Under the pieces are notes generated by a model that saw nothing but the letters and a program-made list of their open reading frames with translations, made no database searches and was not told where the DNA came from. A DNA stretch of 64,000 nucleotides from contig JAGYVD010000011.1 in the NCBI GenBank assembly GCA_021209875.1, forward strand, positions 1-64,000, read 5' to 3'. Numbering within the stretch: position 1 is the stretch's first letter; each line of letters begins with the position of its first letter. The translations under genes and the position numbers were made by a program. Positions 1 to 13,474 of this stretch are shown piece after piece. This stretch comes from Rosellinia necatrix (lineage: Eukaryota; Ascomycota; Sordariomycetes; Xylariales; Xylariaceae).

Positions 1-242
1 ATTAATATATTATATAATCGGTATTAAATCGTAATATTTAAACATTTTTAAGTTTTAATTTACTGTAAACTTTGTTTTTATTATGTCTGTTTTTTAATTT
101 TAAGCTTAAAACGCTATTAATAATTAGAATTTTTAATATTTATATTTGTTTAATAGCTAATATAATAGTTTATATATTAGTTAGATATATTTTTTTCGAT
201 ATATTTATTTTTATGTTTTATTGTTTTATAAACTTAAATTAT

Positions 243-450
243 TGATAGAGTCCCCTGAAGGCCTGTATTAATTAAGCCACTGGCTCGTGTATTATTAGAT
301 TAAATAAGCTAAAAATAGGTTGCACAGGCTACGGCTGGCAACAGGTGGCCTACAGCCACCCTGCAGGGGCTAAATCTAGTCCTACTAGATTTTCTTACTT
401 AGCAGAAAAATTAATCGAGCATTTTTTTCTACTTTATACTAATTTTTTAA
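243..450. repeat. LTR of element A, left copy
   Basis: This 208-bp copy shares long identical stretches with 7603-7815, for example the GC-rich core around 320-375 (GGCTGGCAACAGGTGG). The centre is an island of normal composition in AT-rich sequence, so it has escaped much of the mutation that destroyed the interior. Confidence 0.85.
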
Positions 451-3400
451 AATAATATATTTACGTAATTAACAGATCTTATTATTAAACTAAACTAACA
501 CTATTTTTAAATCTTTTAAAATTAAAAATTTATAGCTAAAATTTAAACATGCGCGCTTTAATCTAGCTATAACTAAATAATTAACGTAGATAAAACGCTA
601 TTTTAACAACTATTTTTTATTATATAAATTATATATTTTACTAAAACTTATAAATAAATAGTTGTTAAAAATATTTAATAGTTTATTTTATATTTTAAAA
701 TTATTATTATTAAAGTTATATATTTAAACATATTTAATAACTAAAATATATTTAAATTTATAAATATAATAAATTATTTATTTTTATTTATTATTAAAAA
801 AAAACGTTAATAAATATGTTTATTAAACAACTATAAATATATATATTATAATTAAAAGCTGAAATTTTTAAAAAATAGTTTTATTATTTTATTTTTTACG
901 CGCATAATTTACTCTGTTTTATCCTTCTAAAGCTTTTAAATTACAAGTTAATAAATTAAAAGCAATAGCTAATAATATTTTATATATAAAAATATATTAT
1001 ATATATATTTAAACATTTTTAATAATATATTTAATTTTTTTAAGCTTGTAATAATATTATGTTATTATATTTTATTGTATATATTAAGCTTAAATATAAG
1101 CAACTTTAAAAAAACTTTAGCAAAATATTTTAAATTAATATAATTTTTACTTAAAATATACTGCTGTTAAAACAACTTAACTTAAATTAAAAACGGCGAT
1201 ATTTTTTAAAATATTAAAATAAACTAACGTTTTAATTAATATTTTATATAAAAATATAAAAATTATAAAAATATTTTTTAATTTAGTTTTAAAATTAATT
1301 AAACAAGTTTAAAAGTTTTTAAACTTTTAAAAATATTAATATTAAATTTTTAATAACGCGGAACTTAAAACCGCAGCTAATTAAAAATAATATTAAAGCT
1401 AATAAAGCTGTAAATTAGTTATTTAAAATAAAACCTGCTAATAAAACAAAAATAAAACAGCTATACTAACTAATATTTAAATAATTAATATATAAAATAT
1501 AACTATAAATATTTTAAACAAATTAAATGTTATAACTATTATATTTTTTTTATATATTTTATTAAACAAAAACTTTTTTAAAAAGAATAATAACTTAAAA
1601 CTTTTTATTAAATATTAAACCAATTTTATAAGCGCTATAGTAATAAAATAAAAATAATAACTGCTGTTATAATAAAACTATAATAATAATAATTTATTTA
1701 ACTTTTTAGTTTAAATAGTTTTAATAATAATAAACGTAGTTATATTATATTAAATTAATAAAAATAGTTTATATTAAATATAGCAGCTAAAATAAAAAAG
1801 CATATATAAAATTAAATAAAATAATATTAATATTTTTAATTTAAAATAAAAAGATTTTAATAATAGAAAATATATAGCTAATAAAAAAATATAATTTATA
1901 TAAACATTTATTTATTTATTAATTATATTAAGTTATTATTAAAAAATAAAAACATTTAAACATTAAATATTTAATAAATAATTAATCTATTTAATTATTT
2001 ATTAGCTAGATTAATTTTATTATAATAAAACAATAAAGTTTATATAAGCAACTATTATATATATAAAAAAACAAGCTTAAATATACTGCTTAAAAAACTA
2101 TAAAAAAATTTTCAAACATAAGCTAATAAAACGTTTTAAAAGTTTATAAAAAAAAAACTTATTTTAAAAAATATTATAAAAAATTAAAACACGCTTTTTT
2201 AGTTTATTTAATATTAAATATAATATACTAAAGCTATAAAAACGCTGCAAAAATAATAAAAACTAGCATAAAATTATAAAAATATTTACAACTAATAAAA
2301 ACATAATTTTAAATTATATTTAATTTTTTAAATTAAAAAAAACTTTAGCTAATTATATATATAAAATAAAAAATAGTTAATACAAGCTAAAACATAAAAC
2401 TAAAAAATATATTTAAACATTAAACTAAAAATAATATTAGCAAATTTAATACTAGCTATTAAAACAATTTATTAAAAAGTTATAATTATCGACCTGATTA
2501 AAAAAACGTTAATTAAACAACAAATATTTTAAAATTAAAGCTAGAACAGCTGTAAACATAGTCGCAAACAATACTAAAACTGAGTAAAATTATAACAACT
2601 AAAATAACAGCCGCAAAAAAGCTATAAACATTAGAACTAAAACTGCAACAATTATTAAAAAACAAAACAATCAAAAACTAAGAAGTTATAATTAAAAACT
2701 AAAAATTATAATTAAAAACATAACTAAAAATATAACTATAATTATAATTAAAATTAAAATTATAAATATTTAAATCGTAAAAATTATAATTAAAATTAAA
2801 AAAACGATTAACGTTTATTTTATATATATTTTATAAACAGCAGTATAAATAAATAAAAAACTAAACAAAATAACAGCAAAAACGCGCTTTTTTATCTAAT
2901 ATTAGATTTAGCTTTTATTTATTACTAATATTATTAAATTTATAAATTAAAAATTATGTTAAAATTATATATAAAAAATATAACTTTTATATTAAATTAG
3001 AAAAAGTTATAACATTTTTTCTAATTATATACAAAAACGTACTTATAAGTACTGTTTTTAAAACTATTTTTATAATTAACTTTTAAGCACCTGCGAAATT
3101 ATATTAAAGCTAAAAATAAAACTATTAAATAAACTAAAACTAAAAATAAAACTATTAAATAAAAAAAAATTAAATTATAACATGTTAAAAATTTTTAACG
3201 CGATATATAAAACAGTTAATAATATTTTTAACAGCAAAATTTTTATAATTAAAACATTAAATATTAATAATAAATATAATAAAACATTTTAATTAAATTA
3301 TATATATTTATAAATTAATACCAGGCTATTTTTAGTTAAACAAAACTAATAAATTTATATCGACCTAAATATTAAAAAAACTATTATTAGCAAATCGTTT

Positions 3401-6400
3401 TTAAATATTTTAATATATAAAACGGCCTTTAATTAAATTAAATTCGTTGTTTTAAAAAATAAATCGGTTAAACTTAAAAAAAAACTAAGTTTATTTTTTA
3501 TATTAAAAAAATAAATAGAACTAAAAGATTTAAAATATTTAAACATATAAAAAAAATAAGTAATAAAAATTATTTAAAACTAAAAATATTATTTAATAAT
3601 AATTTCTTATATTTATATAAAATAATAATTAATTATAAATTAAAAATATTTATTTATTAAACTAAAAAATAAATAAATTTATAGTTTTATTTAATATATT
3701 TATTTATAGTTATAAATATATATAAAAGTTATTAATTAAAAAGTATAAAACTATAAAACAGAAAAAAGCTTATTTTGCAGTAAAATATAAATTTTATTAA
3801 ATAATAAAAGCTTCTGTTTTATAACTATATATAAAAACAATATATATAATATAATCGACGCTAAAACCTCTAAAATAATACTAGTAGTAAATATTTTAAT
3901 AAAAACTATTAAAATTTATAAAAATATTAAGCTAGGTTAAATCTAAAAAAATAAAAATAATAAAGTATATATAAGCTTTTAAAAATTAATAATAATAATT
4001 TTTATAATTACAGCTACTGTTTTATTATTAGCAGAAACAGCTCTAGCTAAAACTAATAAATAACTTTTAATAAATATAATTATTACAACTAAGATAAAGT
4101 TTAGGCTAAATTTTTTATTAACCGTAGTAATAACTAATATAATATTAAACGTAAAAATAATTATATATTTAAATAAAATAAATTATATATTAAACCTTAT
4201 AATAATTTTTACGTTAGACATGTAAATAATTAATACGTTTAATATTATATAAAAAATATTAAATATAAAATAATACGTTTAAATATAGCAATAAAAGTAT
4301 TTTTTTATAAACGTTATATTTAATATAATAATTAATTTAAAAGCTTTAAAAAACTTTAAACTAAATTTTCTAATACTAAAAAATAAATTTAAATTAAAAA
4401 TATATATTTTTTTTTTAAGTATTAAAAACCAAGCAATTTTTTAAACTGTTATTAAAAAATATTTATATATACGCTAAAAAACGTCCAAAGCTTTTTAATT
4501 TATTAAAATAATTAAATTTTATAATATTTAAATAGATCGCAAAAAATAAACATTTTTAAAAAAGCAATTTAAAATATTTTTTATTAATAATTAACAAAAA
4601 ACTAAATTAAATTTAAAACAGTACTTTTTTAGTAAACATAATATAAAAGTATTAAATAATATTTATAACAAGCTATATAAAATAAATCGACTATAATAAA
4701 TAAATAAACTAATATTTTTATTTATTTTGTTTTTATTATATAATAAAAAATATATAAAGTTAATAAAAACTAAATAATAGTTGATTTTTAATAATTTAAT
4801 AAAATAAAGTAATTAAAAGCTTGTTAAATAAAAAATATATTATAATTATTAACGCGACAAGATTTTTTATTAATTTTAATATATTTTAAATCTAGAAATA
4901 TATTTATAATAATTAGTTCTTATAATTTAAAATAATTTAATATAGCATTAATAAAATATAATAATTTTTAATATATATATAAAAATATATAAACTAATTA
5001 CTATATAAATATATATATTATTATTAATATTTTATTAATAACGTTATTATATATTTTAATAGTTATAAAAATTATTTTAAACATTTTAAAACAATTTTAT
5101 AATATTTTATAAAAAAACAGCCCGATATTTTTATAAAATTTTTATTAGCTATTTATTTATAAAGCTTTTAAAATTTTATATAAACATTTTAAAACTATTA
5201 ACTATTATTAAATAAATATAAATATTTTAATAATTAGTTTTTTAAAAATATTATAAACTTTTAAAAATATTTTAAAACAAGCAAATTTTTTTAAAAATAT
5301 TATAAACTTTTAAAAATATTTTAAAACAAGCAAATTTTTTATAATTTAATTCTATATTATGTTTAATTAACAGAACTACTATAAAATTAAAAAACTAACT
5401 TATTAGCTAAAAAATATAAAAAAAAATTTTAAATAAAAAATATATTTATTATATTTATAATATATATTATAAACTAATAAAAATAAAAATAGCTTTATTT
5501 AAAACTATTTAAAACATTATTTATTATAAAATAATATTATAATATTATAATTTAAAAAACTGTTTTTTATAAGTAAATAAAACTAAAAATATAGTTTTAA
5601 AATTATATTATTTTATATAAATAAAAATATAACTAAAAGCTTAAAAGCTTAATTTTATTAATATAAATAAAACTAATTATATATTTAAATTATAGTTTAT
5701 TATAAGCTAAAACTAAATATAAACTATTTAAATTAAAAATAGCTTGTTTTATTTAAGCTGCTAAAAATTATAAATAATAGTTTAATTTAATAAAAACAAT
5801 ATAATTATATTTATAAACTATTTAATAATTAAAAATATAGTTAATTAAATATTATTAAATATAGCTGCTATAGATTATATAAATATTTAATAAATTAATT
5901 TTTAATATACTTTTTCTATTATAAATTTTAAATATATTATTTATTAAAAAATTAAATTATATATTAAATATATTAAATAAATTTAAATTAATATAAAATG
6001 TTATAAATAAAATAAATAAGTTATAAAAATTTAAAAAACCCGCAATATTAAACTTAAGATAAAACGTAATAAAATATATAATAAAAGCAGTAATAAGCAA
6101 TAAATAAAAAACAGAATTTAAAAAAAATTATTAAACTAATATATAATATAATAAAATATTAAACAAATTAAATATTTTAAAATTTTGTTAAAACAATAAA
6201 AACGTTATAACATTTTTTAAACTTAAGCACTTTTTTTTATTATAAATAATTTAATTTATAATTAATATTAAAAATAAAATAATTATATATTTTATATAAT
6301 ATAATTAAATAAATATTACGCAGGTTTAAAAAATAATAAAAATCTTAAAAGATTTTTATTTACTACAAGTTTTAATTAATTAAAAATATATTAAATGTTG

Positions 6401-7602
6401 TTTAAGTTGCAACTTTAATTGCACAGATAAATTTAAACTAATAAAAGTTTTAAACTAATATGTTTAAAAAATATATTATTTATATAAATAATAATAATTA
6501 ACTTTATATTAAAATTATTTTTAATAAATATTAAAATATTTTATAACAGTTAATAAACAAAAATATTATAATATATATAATTATATAATAATTATATTAT
6601 ATTATATATTTAAACAAAGCTTATTTATTTTTAAAAATAAAAATATATAATTAAAAATTAAGCTAACGTATTTATAACACAACTGCTAATACATAATTAA
6701 AAAAATTTTAAAAGTATTATTTCTAACTAAAACTAAAAATTTATGTTTAACTTTTAAAAAAATATAAAAAGCTTTAAATATAAAACTATTAATAATTATA
6801 GTTTATTATTTATAAAATAATAAATTATTAAAAAAAAAAAATTAAACTATTAAACTAATAATATATTATTATAATTTTAAAAACTTTAAGTTTAATTAAG
6901 TTAATTTATATTTAATATTATAATAAAACTTTAATATTATATAATTATAAGCTATATAGTTTATTTTATATAAATAACTATTTAGATTTAAATTATTAAA
7001 ACTTTTAAATTTTATTACCGATTAATTTAATTAATTAAATATAAAATAAATAAAAACTTTAAAAACTATTTTAAATAAAACGCTAAGCTAATAATAAATT
7101 TTGCTGCAGCATAAACTAAAAATATTTTTAATAACACGTAAAACTTTAAACAATAAAAAAAATTAAAGATTTAATTTATAAATTAAACTTTTTAAAATAT
7201 TATAAAATCTATTTAATAATATTAATAGTTTTTAAAACATATATATAGCTAAAATAATTTTTTAAATAAACTAAACTAACGCTTAAACTAATAAAAGCTA
7301 ATTAATATAAATATTTAAATAATAATAATAAAAAATATATAAAATTAAATAGATTTTTAAATACTGCGTTAATAAAAAAACAAATTTAATTATTTAATTA
7401 AATAATAAAACTAAAAATATAAATATAATTAATAATATATTAAAAACTAACTGCGTTATTTAAAACATATAATAATCGACTATTAAAAAAAAAACAGCTT
7501 TTGCTTTAAAATAAAAAAAAAGATTAAGCGTAAAAAACGGCCCTATAAAACAATATAACATATTACTAAAAACAGTAGCTGTTTTTCTATCCGCCGGCAT
7601 TT

Positions 7603-7815
7603 TAATAAAGTCCCCGAAAAAGCCTGTATTAATTAAGCCACTAGCTTATATATTATTAAATTAAATAAGCTAAAAATAAGTTGCACAAGCTACGGCTGGC
7701 AACAGGTGGCCTACAGCCACCCCTGCAAGGGCTAAATCTAGTCCTACTAGATTTCCCTACCTAGCAGAGGAATTAATCGAGCATCTTTCTTTCTACCCTT
7801 ATACCAATCTTCTTA
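7603..7815. repeat. LTR of element A, right copy
   Basis: This 213-bp copy is the partner of 243-450. Its 3' part (7740-7810) keeps more C residues than the left copy, while its 5' end is more mutated, so the two LTRs were hit unevenly. ATTAT follows directly. Confidence 0.85.
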
Positions 7816-9727
7816 ATTATTTAGCTTGCTGTTTAACAAGCTTAAATAAAAAAGTATATAGTTATGTTTTATATAATATTTAATGTTTTTAAAATAGTTG
7901 TAGTATTATTAATAAAATTAAAAGTAGTTATAATATAATAAATAATAATAAAAATAGTTATAATATTATGCTAAATTAAATTAATAATATAGATAAAAAT
8001 ATTAAAAATAAATACCTGATAATATTTTATAATATAAACTGCAGTAAAATAATGTTTATTTTAAACTTAATTAATTAATTAACTGTTTAAATTTATAAAT
8101 AAAGATTTAAAAATAGTTAGCTTTATTTTAAATAAAAGCTGGAATTTTATTATAAGCTTATATTAGTCGATTTTTTTTTATTGTTTATTATATTTTTTAT
8201 TATGTTATAAGCTTTTAATTAAATATTTTTGTTTATTAAACGTTATAATTTTAAATATAAACTTAAGCTTATATTATTAATAATTTTATAAATAACTGCT
8301 TTGTTTTATTTATAATTTAAATTAATATATTATAATATAAAAAAATAAAAAACAGTAGAAGCAGTAGTAATAAAAAAAAAAAAAGCTTTTATAAATTTTC
8401 TGATTTTTTATTTTTTTTTTTATTTTTTGCTAGCAGGTTATATTTAGCTTAAGTTATTTTATTTTTTCTGTTTTAATTTTTACTAGCAGGTTTTTAAAGT
8501 TTATTTAAAAAATAATTTAAAAATATTAAAACTTAATATAGTTTTATAATTTTATATAGTTAGTTTTTGTTTTTATAAATATAAATATTATATTTATTAG
8601 TACAAGTTTTTAAAAGTAATACTATTTTTAATAAAATAATATTTAAAAAATAAATATAAAACTAACGTTTTATTATTTTAATATAAAAGTATTAATTATT
8701 TTTTAATTAATTTTTAAGTAATTTTTAAATAAATTTTCTGCTGATTAAATCAATATAAGAGTAGCTAGGTTTATTATTAAAAATTTATATTATATTTTAT
8801 AAAAATAATAAAAATAATTATTTGTTTTTAATATTAAAAAAAATAATTAATATATTTAATAAAATATAAGTTTTAAAATTAGTTTTTTTAATTTATATAT
8901 AAATTTTATAAATAAGTTTTATTAACGTTTTTAATTAATTATTAATTATATTTTAAATAATTTGCTAGTTAAAAATAATTTATTTATTTTAAATTTAATA
9001 TAAAAATTTTAAATAAAATAAATAAAAATTAAATTTTTTTATAATAATAATAACGTTAAATTTAATAAAATTAAATATTAGTTTTAGCTTTTATTTTAAT
9101 ATATTAAATAAAATAAATTATTTTTATTTTAATAAATTATTTTTAATATTTTTAAAATAATTGTTTTTTTATTATTTATAAATAATTAATATATATAAAA
9201 AATTTTAAATATTATTTTTAAAATTTTTAATAAAATATAATTAAAAAACTTTATAGTTTTATATTTAATATTTAAATATTATATTAATAATTAAATTTTT
9301 TAATAAAATTATAGCTTATTTTATATAATAATAATAAACTATTTTATATATGCTAAGCTTTTAAAAATTAAATATAATTTTATTATATAATATATTAATA
9401 ATAAAATTAATAATAAAATCTTTTATTAAAAATTTAATAAATAATTTAATTAAGCAGATCAGTTAAAATTAATTATTAATTTAAAATTAAATTTTATAAT
9501 AATAAGTCAAATTTATTTATTAAAAATTGTTTTAATAAATAAAAACGCTTAAAATAATTATTAGCTATTATATAAAAGCCAGCAGTATATAAAATAATAA
9601 TATTATATTATTAGCTATAGTTAATATAATAAAAATTTTAAATTAAAATTAATATATAACTTTAATTTCTTTATTAATAAGAAAAAAAATAAAGCTAATA
9701 ATACAGCAGTTCGTAAATAAAAGCACA

Positions 9728-9757
9728 AGGGATCTAGTAGGTCATTAGTAGATCCCT
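9728..9757. repeat. Short perfect inverted repeat at the AT/GC border
   Basis: AGGGATCTA at 9728-9736 is followed after 12 bases by its exact reverse complement TAGATCCCT at 9749-9757. It sits where AT-rich sequence gives way to normal composition. It may be the end of an old element or chance; nothing else identifies it. Confidence 0.35.
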
Positions 9758-9933
9758 AAGTGGGTCCGTAAGGTGATATACTTCCGTATCTCAATCTGTA
9801 CTCTTGTATCTTAACAGATATATTTCTTGTGCCCTCGCATCCAGTCATTCTCACCAAATAGGTCCCGCACCGAACGACTACTGAATGACTACCGACTTCC
9901 GAATAACTACTCGTGTGGGAGTGAGCAGTAGCT

Positions 9934-12366
9934 ATGATGCCGATAGCCACCAGCACACAACACGATGAGGATTGGCAGGATCGAAGACGGAGCCAATGGT
10001 CGATAGATTCGCTACTTGACAATGAGCCAGCACCGAGGAGTTCCCGGCGAGTCGACAACCAACACCAGTCCCCAGAGTTGGAGCCGTGGTATGATGTGAC
10101 CGTGGGCGGGACGCCTACGACCACGTCCGCGAAGTCGTCTCATTATCAGCAGACACTCCATCATGCCAACACCCACGAGGTACAATATGCTACCGGTACG
10201 GGGAACTATTCACCACTGCCGGCGGGACGGATCGATCCACCCATCACTCGACCGAATCTCATGCGAAAGGTGCGCCGTGCCTGGAACTACGGTTGGGCCG
10301 CGGAGATGGTCTGCCTGGCCCTCGCTACCATCTCGCTAACGGCCATTGTGATCACGCTTCGGATACACGAGGGCAAGCCGCTTCCGCGATGGCCTTTCGG
10401 GATCACCATTAATGCCCTGATTGCCGTATTCACCGTGCTCATGAAGGCCGGGCTAACAGTCCCACTATCAGAAGGTACGAGGCGAGATACCACCTACGGA
10501 GAATGCGTAAGGGGGGGGGGGAGCGGGCAGCAATGCTTGAGATTTGGTCTATATAGTAACCGCGGAAATAGGCATCGGCCAGCTCAAATGGCAATGGTTT
10601 GGGGAGCAGCCCAGAAAGCTCATCGATATAGACGACTTTGATACCGCAAGTCGTGGAGCTTGGGGGGTCGTTTCTGTTCCTCTTCACCGCAAGCAATAAT
10701 AAGGCCGCGCTTAAATATGAACCATCGTATGATTCATACACGGCCGAGAAGGTCTCACGCGACAGGAAAGGGGGGTATGTGTTTTCCCTCATCCCCTTCA
10801 TCCCCTTCCTGGTCCAAACCTCCCCCTCCCCCCCTCTCCCCCCCTTTATTTTTTATTTTTTTATTTTTAGTAAGACAAATCACCGACTCACGACTCACTG
10901 ATAATAGGAACTTCCCCGGCTACCTGGCCAAGTTCGCCGCCTTCATCACGGTCCTGACGGTGGCGGTGGACCCGTTCGCGCAGCAGGTCGTCGCGTACAC
11001 GGACTGCCGGCAGGTGGACGCGGGCCTGCGGTCGAGCATCGCGCGCACGCACCGGTACAACGCGACGGGCGGGCACGTGTTCGCGACCGAGAGCGACATC
11101 GACGCCGCGATGGCGGTGGCGATCAACCGGGGCGTGGTCGACCCGCCGGCGCACATCCCGTCGCTGGTGGCGACGACGTGCAAGTCGGGCAACTGCACGT
11201 TCCCGCGCTTCGCCAGCGTCGGCCTCTGCCACGCCTGCGAGGACCTGACGGGCCTGACGCGCAACGTCACCGACGCGACCGCCGCCGACGGCGCCGGCTG
11301 GAACTTCACCCTGCCGGCCGACGACCACTTCCCGGCCCTCTACCTCTACCAGCAGTTCGCCTTCAGGACCGTCGCCATCACGCCGCCGGGGCCGCACGTC
11401 CTCGACCTCCGCATGGTCGGCGAGAGCGCGAGCGCCGCGAGGGACGCCTTCCGCATCTCGGCCTTCCGCTGCACGCTGTCCCCCTGCGTGCGCACGTACG
11501 AGGCCGCCATGACCGACTCCGTCCTCGACGAGACGGCCGTGGCGTCCGCGCCCATGGGCTTCAACCTCAACTTCGCCGACGACCAGGCGCGCGGCGTGAC
11601 CACGTCGCTGCTGCGCCTCGCCACGAGCCATACGCCGCGCGGCAGCAATGGCAACGACGACGACAACGACAACGACAACGACGACGACGGTGGCGGGGAG
11701 GAGGAGGCCTGCGTGCCCAGCGAGACGGAGGCCCCGGGCTTGGTAAAGGTGGCGAAGGCGAACGTCGACGCCGCGCCGACAGAGAGCTTCCCCCCCGCCG
11801 GCGCGGCGGACACGGCCTGGTACCCGGCGGGCTGCGTCTGGTCGTTCGACCTGGGCGCGCGCTACGCCATCATCCAGGAGCTCGGCGCGCAGCTCGGCGG
11901 GCTCGCGATGCAGCGCACCGGCGGCGTCGCCGTCGGCCCCGTCGCCGCGAAGAACCTGTGGCTCGAGGGCCGCGCGGACCTGGCCGCCGTCGACGCCTAC
12001 TTCCGCAAGCTCGCGGGCGTCATGACGGCCGCGGTCCGCAACGGCGGCAGCCGCGGGGCCGCCGAGCACGCGAGGGGCCGCGTCGAGGTCCTCGAGTCCT
12101 GCGTCGTCGTCCGCTGGCCCTGGCTCGCGTACCCGGCCGCCCTCGTCGGCCTGACCGCGGCCTTCCTCGCGGCCGTGCTGGCGCGCGGGGCCGGCGCCGT
12201 CGCCGTCTGGAAGTCCTCGCCGCTTCCGCTGCTGTTCTCGTCCGTCGACGAGTCCGCGTACGACGTCAACTACTACGGCATGACACGGAACGACATGAAT
12301 CACTTCGCCGAGACGGTCTCGGTGCAGCTTAGGCATGACGAGGAGGGTAGGGTCAAGTTCGCTTGA
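9934..12366 (+). CDS. DUF3176 family membrane protein (frameshifted)
   Basis: The model has three exons: 9934-10474, 10572-10774 and 10908-12366. The first intron splits a Gly codon after LTVPLSE. The second runs from GTATGT to ATAATAG in matching phase. Residues 121-142 and 156-177 form two membrane segments around the family signature HEGKPLPRWPFGITINAL. Exon 2 continues with IGQLKWQWF and DFDTASRGAWG. Exon 3 opens with a third hydrophobic segment, AFITVLTVAVDPFAQQVV, carries a long Cys- and Asn-glycosite-rich region and an acidic Asp/Asn tract, and ends with a fourth segment near WLAYPAALVGLTAAFLAAVL. These features match fungal DUF3176 proteins, whose function is unknown. The reading frame slips by one base in a run of six G at 10662-10667. 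With five G it would be continuous. The part from 10690 to 10774 is poorly conserved and the second donor is the least certain boundary. Confidence 0.8.
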
Positions 12367-13072
12367 AGGGGGGTGCATTGCGCTTGGGGTCTTGGCGGCG
12401 TTGGGTAGATAGAGCCTTGGGTAGACGGACTGGGACGATGGGCGCTGTTGTCCTGCATACATACATGAGCCGAGGTGGCTCCTACATTAGAGCGTTTATA
12501 TCTATGGTGCTGCATATATGGAATTGATGATTGTGTTTAATTTTCTTGTTATATGTTCACGTTGTCGAGTAAGCTCGACTCAGTCCCCCCCTATTAATCT
12601 ATGCTCTTGGTCTCGGTCTTCGCTAGCTATGATGGCTGTTTCGCTAGCGATACAAAAAAGAGGTAGTCCGTATTAAAGGCAGTTGGTATTAGGATAGGGT
12701 ATTTAAACTCGCTATGTCTATTAGTACTGCCTGGTAGTATGATGTATATGGAAGATATCCCACGATGAGTTGATCAAAAATAGGGCCCCCAGCTTGAAGG
12801 GCACTGGTACAGAGAAAAGAGTCGATAACAACAATTCGGCCCGACACCGCTGATTTAGTAACATAATCGATAGATATCTGCACTCGTTAGACTGCGCCGT
12901 AAATACGACAAATAATGCTTATTGAGTTGTACAAAGAAGCCTTTGTGCGTTAATAATACTTCCTTGGATCGCCCGAACCTGTTGTAACGGAACCATTCTT
13001 TTGCTGGCTTTATAGTAGCAAGCTTTGAACCCATCTACTATCAGTGAAAGAGCTTGTAGCAATGGTAACGTC
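12367..13072. other. Intergenic, no gene seen
   Basis: This stretch lies between the DUF3176 gene and the promoter of the small repeat-protein gene. It is moderately AT-rich, with only short unconvincing reading frames. I see no repeat or RNA gene. Confidence 0.6.
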
Positions 13073-13080
13073 TATATAAG
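13073..13080 (+). promoter_or_regulatory. TATA box of the small repeat-protein gene
   Basis: TATATAAG lies 134 bases before the ATG at 13214. The intervening leader is rich in A and C (ACCACAACAC, CAAACCACACC), as in many well-expressed fungal transcripts. There is no upstream ATG between about 13150 and the start. Confidence 0.5.
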
Positions 13081-13213
13081 GGGAGAATCGTGGCAACTCT
13101 AAGATGATTTTTGTCCCAGCAAGGCCTCTCAGGTTTACAACATCGACCCTTGGGAACACGACACCACAACACTAATAAACAAACCACACCTAGAACCTCA
13201 ACATCTGTAAGCC

Positions 13214-13474
13214 ATGGGCAAGATTTACCCTAGCCAGTACGGTGCGAACGGGGACCCTACGAAAGTGCTGGTCGCCGAGAATTGTCCCCAGTACCAGTAC
13301 GCGGAGGTTCCCCAGTACCAGTATGCAGAGATTCCCCAGTGCCAGTATGCAGAGATGCCTCAGTATCAGTATGCAGCGCTTCCTCAATACCAGGGTGGAT
13401 CTACGTCGAGTTCGAGCTCAAGCAAGAGTAAAAGCAAAAGCAAGTCGAGTTCTAGCAAGAAGAGCAAGTAAGGC
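13214..13474 (+). CDS. Small Tyr/Gln-rich tandem-repeat protein
   Basis: This is an 86-codon single-exon frame starting at ATGG in good context, behind a clear TATA box and leader. After a 24-residue N-terminal part come four and a half copies of an octapeptide of the form PQYQYAEV (residues about 25-60), encoded by 24-bp direct repeats. The tail is Ser- then Lys/Ser-rich (SKSKSKSK). There is no signal peptide, no membrane segment and no Lys-Arg cleavage sites between repeats. The tidy periodicity, with mostly third-position changes between units, suggests selection on the protein. I do not recognise the family. Possibilities are a low-complexity structural or stress protein, or a precursor of a ribosomally made peptide, although no tailoring enzyme of the UstY or UstA type is visible nearby. 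Confidence 0.6.
13286..13396 (+). repeat. 24-bp tandem repeat inside the small gene
   Basis: Units of the form CCCCAGTACCAGTATGCAGA plus four bases are repeated four and a half times in phase with the reading frame. Differences are mostly synonymous or give V/I/M/L at the last position of the octapeptide. Confidence 0.8.

Larger units (their letters stand above)
243..7815. mobile_element. Degenerate LTR retrotransposon A
   Basis: Two direct repeats at 243-450 and 7603-7815 align along their whole length and differ mostly by C/T and G/A changes. They are bracketed by a perfect 5-bp direct repeat, ATTAT, at 238-242 and 7816-7820. The left copy starts TGATAGAG, so the 5' end is TG; the right copy's start has decayed to TA. 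Total length is about 7.57 kb, normal for a Gypsy or Copia element. The interior has no readable gag or pol because of dense RIP-type mutation, so superfamily and orientation cannot be assigned. Confidence 0.85.
1..9720. repeat. AT-rich RIP-type block (left)
   Basis: The sequence is almost entirely A and T, with TA-rich words, very few CpA or TpG dinucleotides, and stop codons in all frames. The change to normal composition near 9.72 kb is abrupt. This is the usual signature of repeat-induced point mutation over transposon sequence. An LTR element occupies 243-7815. The flanks 1-242 and 7821-9720 have the same composition, so they probably belong to an older repeat that received the element; I cannot identify it. 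No protein-coding gene is supportable here. Confidence 0.85.

Noticed and set aside
1..9720. Search for CRISPR arrays or prokaryotic mobile elements
   Set aside because: The host is clearly fungal. The repeats are LTRs and microsatellites, not spaced palindromic repeats.
11178..12332. 384-residue open frame on the plus strand
   Set aside because: Arg-rich shadow in another frame of DUF3176 exon 3; the true frame has the family motifs.
10888..12462. 524-residue open frame on the minus strand
   Set aside because: It is the antisense of the GC-rich DUF3176 exon 3, with an Arg/Gly/Val-rich composition typical of shadow frames.
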